Assembly: GCA_943787375.1 (NCBI GenBank) | Contig: CALSME010000001.1 | Span: 284,142-348,141, forward strand | Length of the DNA: 64,000 nt | Source of the DNA: an uncultured Polaribacter sp. | GTDB lineage: Bacteria > Bacteroidota > Bacteroidia > Flavobacteriales > Flavobacteriaceae | Direction of reading: 5' to 3' | In this document: positions 60,892 to 64,000 of the stretch, in pieces | Position numbering within the stretch: the first letter of the stretch is position 1 | How the letters are laid out: every line of letters starts with the position of its first letter | Notes under the pieces: model-generated | What the model was told of the DNA's origin: nothing | Databases searched by the model: none | Seen by the model: only the letters and a program-made list of their open reading frames with translations | Program-made: the position numbers and the translations under genes

Positions 60892-62460
60892 TTACTTAGC
60901 AACATTCACGGCCCTAGTTTCTCGAATTACCGTTACTTTTACTTGCCCTGGATAGGTCATGTCGTTCTGTATTTTCTGAGAGATACTGAATGATAATTCT
61001 GCCGCTTTGGTATCATTTACTTTCGTACTTTCTACCATCACACGCAATTCACGACCAGCTTGTATAGCATAGGCCTTTTGTACTCCTGTAAAACCAAAAG
61101 CAATATCTTCTAAGTCTTTTAATCGTTGGATATACGAATCCAATACCTGTCTTCTTGCGCCTGGCCTCGCTCCTGAAATCGCATCACAAACTTGAACGAT
61201 TGGAGAGATTAAACTCTTCATCTCAATTTCATCGTGATGGGCTCCAATGGCGTTACAAACATCTGGTTTTTCACCGTATTTCTCTGCCCATTGCATTCCC
61301 AACAATGCGTGTGGCAATTCACTTTCTTCGTTGGGTACTTTACCAATATCATGCAACAATCCTGCACGCTTAGCTACCTTGGCATTTAAGCCCATTTCTG
61401 AGGCCATAATTCCACAAAGATTTGCAACTTCTCTCGAGTGTTGCAGTAAGTTTTGTCCGTAAGAAGAACGGTATTTCATTCTACCGACTGCTTTTATCAA
61501 TTCAGGATGCAATCCATGAATGCCTAAATCAATCACGGTACGTTTACCAACTTCAATAATTTCTTGTGTAATTTGTTTTTCTGTCTTCCCAACTACTTCT
61601 TCAATTCTTGCAGGATGTATTCTTCCATCGGTCACTAATTTATGCAATGATAAACGTGCAATTTCTCTTCGAATTGGATCAAAACAAGATAAAATAATAG
61701 CATCTGGAGTATCGTCAACAATAATTTCTACCCCTGTTGCAGCTTCTATAGCTCTAATGTTTCTTCCTTCTCTACCAATAATTCTTCCTTTTACATCATC
61801 TGATTCTAAGTTAAAAACAGAAACACAATTTTCTACAGCTTGCTCTACGCCTACTCTTTGGATGGTTCCAAGAACTACTTTGCGGGCTTCTTGTTCTGCG
61901 GTTAATTTAGACTCTTCAATGGTGGTTTGAACAAATGCCATTGCATCTGCCTTTGCTTCATCTTTTAAAGAAGCAATTAATTCTTTTTTGGCTTCGTCTG
62001 CAGACAAACCAGAGATTTGCTCAAGCATATCTACTTGGCGTTTGTGGTTTTTCTCTAATTCACTTTCCTTTTTGTCTAGGAAATCAAGTTTAAAATCATA
62101 ATCTTTTTCTTTTTGTTCTAAAGAGCGATTCAATTTTTTATTTTTATCGACTTCGGAGGCTACTTGAGATTCTCGATCACGGATTCTTTTTTCTACATCC
62201 GATATTTTCTTTTCACGAGATAAAATTACTTTTTCATGTTCCGATTTTAATTCAATAAACCGCTCTTTTGCTTGAAGTATCTTATCTTTTTTTGTAGATT
62301 CAGCATCAATTTTAGCTTGTTTTAAAATTGTAGATGCCTCTCTTGTAGTTCTGTTTAATGCTTTTTTTCCTTTTGCCTTCTCTACAATTTTCAGGATTAA
62401 AAAACCAACAATAATTCCTATTAAAATTCCCATACCGATGGGAAATATCATTTCTTCCAT
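60892..62460 (-). CDS. rny: Ribonuclease Y
   Basis: KH region [31 protein letters not shown] domain [14 protein letters not shown]. Confidence 0.97.
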   Translation of the reverse strand: MEEMIFPIGMGILIGIIVGFLILKIVEKAKGKKALNRTTREASTILKQAKIDAESTKKDKILQAKERFIELKSEHEKVILSREKKISDVEKRIRDRESQVASEVDKNKKLNRSLEQKEKDYDFKLDFLDKKESELEKNHKRQVDMLEQISGLSADEAKKELIASLKDEAKADAMAFVQTTIEESKLTAEQEARKVVLGTIQRVGVEQAVENCVSVFNLESDDVKGRIIGREGRNIRAIEAATGVEIIVDDTPDAIILSCFDPIRREIARLSLHKLVTDGRIHPARIEEVVGKTEKQITQEIIEVGKRTVIDLGIHGLHPELIKAVGRMKYRSSYGQNLLQHSREVANLCGIMASEMGLNAKVAKRAGLLHDIGKVPNEESELPHALLGMQWAEKYGEKPDVCNAIGAHHDEIEMKSLISPIVQVCDAISGARPGARRQVLDSYIQRLKDLEDIAFGFTGVQKAYAIQAGRELRVMVESTKVNDTKAAELSFSISQKIQNDMTYPGQVKVTVIRETRAVNVAK

Positions 62461-62476
62461 AATTTAAATTTAGTGT

Positions 62477-62645
62477 ATAAAAAAGCCTACATCAGTTGGG
62501 TTTATATAAACTCCATTATGGTATTTATAGGACTAACTAGTTGATCAAGGGTCCATGCTGAGATGGCATGCTTTAGCAACTAAGACTCATCCTTCATAAT
62601 AGATTCGTGTTGAGTTTATCAAACAAATTACTAACGTAGGCAGTA
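62477..62645 (-). ncRNA. ssrS: Candidate 6S RNA (6S / 6S-Flavo type)
   Basis: Minus-strand transcript GCCTACGTTAGT...ACTGATGTAGGC-TTTTTT closing stem, second stem ATAAACTC/GAGTTTAT, TATTATG/CATAATG, terminal CATGC/GCATG hairpin; zapA-adjacent position. Confidence 0.6.
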
Positions 62646-62668
62646 TATTATTATCTTTAAGAAAAAAC

Positions 62669-62959
62669 TTATTCTAAATGCATATTTACCAATTGGGTAA
62701 GCGCTTTTATTTTATTTAATACTTCGGTATCTGTTGTTGATTCTTCTAATTGTGAAATTTCTAATTTTGAACCAAACTGTAATGCACACATTGCTAAAAC
62801 ATCTTGTTTGTCGCTAACGGCATAATTTTGCTCGTATTTCTTAATTAAAGTGTTAATCGCGATCGCTGCTTTACGCATACCCTCTTCCTCTTGTGTGTTG
62901 TTAACACTTAAAGGATAGGTTCTTCCTGCTATTACGACGTTTATTTTTAATTTTTCCAC
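62669..62959 (-). CDS. zapA: Cell division protein ZapA
   Basis: KINVVIAGRTYPLSVNNTQEEEGMRKAAIAINTLIKKYEQ. Confidence 0.92.
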   Translation of the reverse strand: MEKLKINVVIAGRTYPLSVNNTQEEEGMRKAAIAINTLIKKYEQNYAVSDKQDVLAMCALQFGSKLEISQLEESTTDTEVLNKIKALTQLVNMHLE

Positions 62960-62971
62960 AATATAATGAAC

Positions 62972-63262
62972 TTACGCATTCAATTGAATGATACACTTAT
63001 CGATTTCTCGAATTAAAGTATTTATTTTGAGTTTCGTTTCTCTTGTATTTTCTTTACTGCCTTCAATAGTTTTTGCAATTTTTAAAAGATGGTATTGTTT
63101 CTGTTGCCCTTCAATTAATTGTTGCTGTTCTAAAAGCTTCTGTTGATACATTGTTGCATTTTGAAGCAATATTTCGTTCTCATTTTTTAAAAATTCATAA
63201 TTTGAAAACAAGTTTTTCAACTTATCTTCCAGTAAATGAATTGCTTCTAATGGTATGCTCAT
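62972..63262 (-). CDS. Short coiled-coil protein upstream of zapA
   Basis: LEDKLKNLFSNYEFLKNENEILLQNATMYQQKLLEQQQLIEGQQ. Confidence 0.65.
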   Translation of the reverse strand: MSIPLEAIHLLEDKLKNLFSNYEFLKNENEILLQNATMYQQKLLEQQQLIEGQQKQYHLLKIAKTIEGSKENTRETKLKINTLIREIDKCIIQLNA

Positions 63263-63411
63263 TTTTACTTTTAGAAAAAACTATAAAAACAAAGTTAATA
63301 TTCTTTTTTCATTCTACAAGGTTTAATTGGTTTTTTAGTTACTAATTGAATTTCAATAAGTTAATAACTACCGTCAAATTTCCCTATTTTAGCTGAAATT
63401 TTACGCTTTCA

Positions 63412-64000
63412 ATGAAATACATTCCTTTCACGCTTTTATTCCTTTCTTTTTTGGGATTTGGTCAAGATAAATACCCGAAAAACTACTTTAGAAGCCCTTT
63501 AGACATTCCGCTTATATTATCGGGTACTTTTGGAGAACTTCGTAGCAATCATTTTCATTCTGGTATTGATATTAAAACACAAGGCAAAGAAGGTTTAAAT
63601 GCCTATGCAGTGGCAGATGGCTATGTTTCTCGTATTAAAATAGCCCAGTTTGGTTTTGGAAAAGCAATCTACATTACGCATCCAAATGGATATACCTCTG
63701 TCTATGCACATTTAAGTAAATATGTAGATGCCATAGAAAAATATGTAAAAGAATATCAGTACAAAACGAAAAAAAACACCACAGGAAATCTCTATTTAAA
63801 AGAAAATCAATTTCCAGTAAAGAAGGGAGATGTCATAGCCTATACAGGAGATACAGGAGGTTCGAGTGGTCCTCATTTGCATTTTGAAATAAGAAACACT
63901 TCAACAGAAAAGGTTGTAAACCCAATGCTTTTAGGGATCTGTCCCGAAGATGATATTCCTCCCGTCTTTCAATCATTGATGATCTATGCATTAAACAGCG
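63412..64000 (+). CDS. M23 family metallopeptidase, 3' end outside window
   Basis: MKYIPFTLLFLSFLGFGQDKYPKNYFRSPLDIPLILSGTFGELRSNHFHSGIDIKT...GDTGGSSGPHLHFEIRNT; not in ORF track because truncated. Confidence 0.9.
   Translation, partial: MKYIPFTLLFLSFLGFGQDKYPKNYFRSPLDIPLILSGTFGELRSNHFHSGIDIKTQGKEGLNAYAVADGYVSRIKIAQFGFGKAIYITHPNGYTSVYAHLSKYVDAIEKYVKEYQYKTKKNTTGNLYLKENQFPVKKGDVIAYTGDTGGSSGPHLHFEIRNTSTEKVVNPMLLGICPEDDIPPVFQSLMIYALNS

Noticed and set aside
61520-61930. 136-aa plus-strand ORF inside rny
   Set aside because: Antisense shadow of the conserved KH/HD region of ribonuclease Y.

Overview
AT-rich chromosomal window that looks like a Bacteroidota / Flavobacteriaceae genome. Supporting signs are TAnnTTTG-type promoters, DUF4252, PorV-like and T9SS-sorted proteins, and the L9-S18-S6 operon. 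About 65 coding regions are recognisable and most are housekeeping: transketolase C-terminal subunit, maf, smpB, clpB, fahA, glyA, rmuC, pepT, rpsF-rpsR-rplI, priA, recQ, kdsD-type isomerase, tatC, lptB, pssA, ftcD, aroQ, xerD, rny, zapA. Two ECF sigma-factor loci are present. I saw no CRISPR array, no complete mobile element, no rRNA and no convincing tRNA. I do not see a clear undescribed multi-gene system. The observations most worth a second look are: (1) a tatC frame break at an A7 run; (2) an S41-peptidase pseudogene that lost its catalytic core; (3) a ThiE-like protein with substituted active-site motif residues, next to (4) a one-domain degenerate DEAD-box protein; (5) a long rod-like RNA between rny and zapA, probably 6S RNA; (6) three ATAAGTG repeats at exact 20-bp spacing upstream of an outer-membrane protein gene; (7) a 32-bp perfect palindrome upstream of a small overlapping ORF/HTH gene pair. 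All calls come from reading the sequence and ORF translations; no database search was run.
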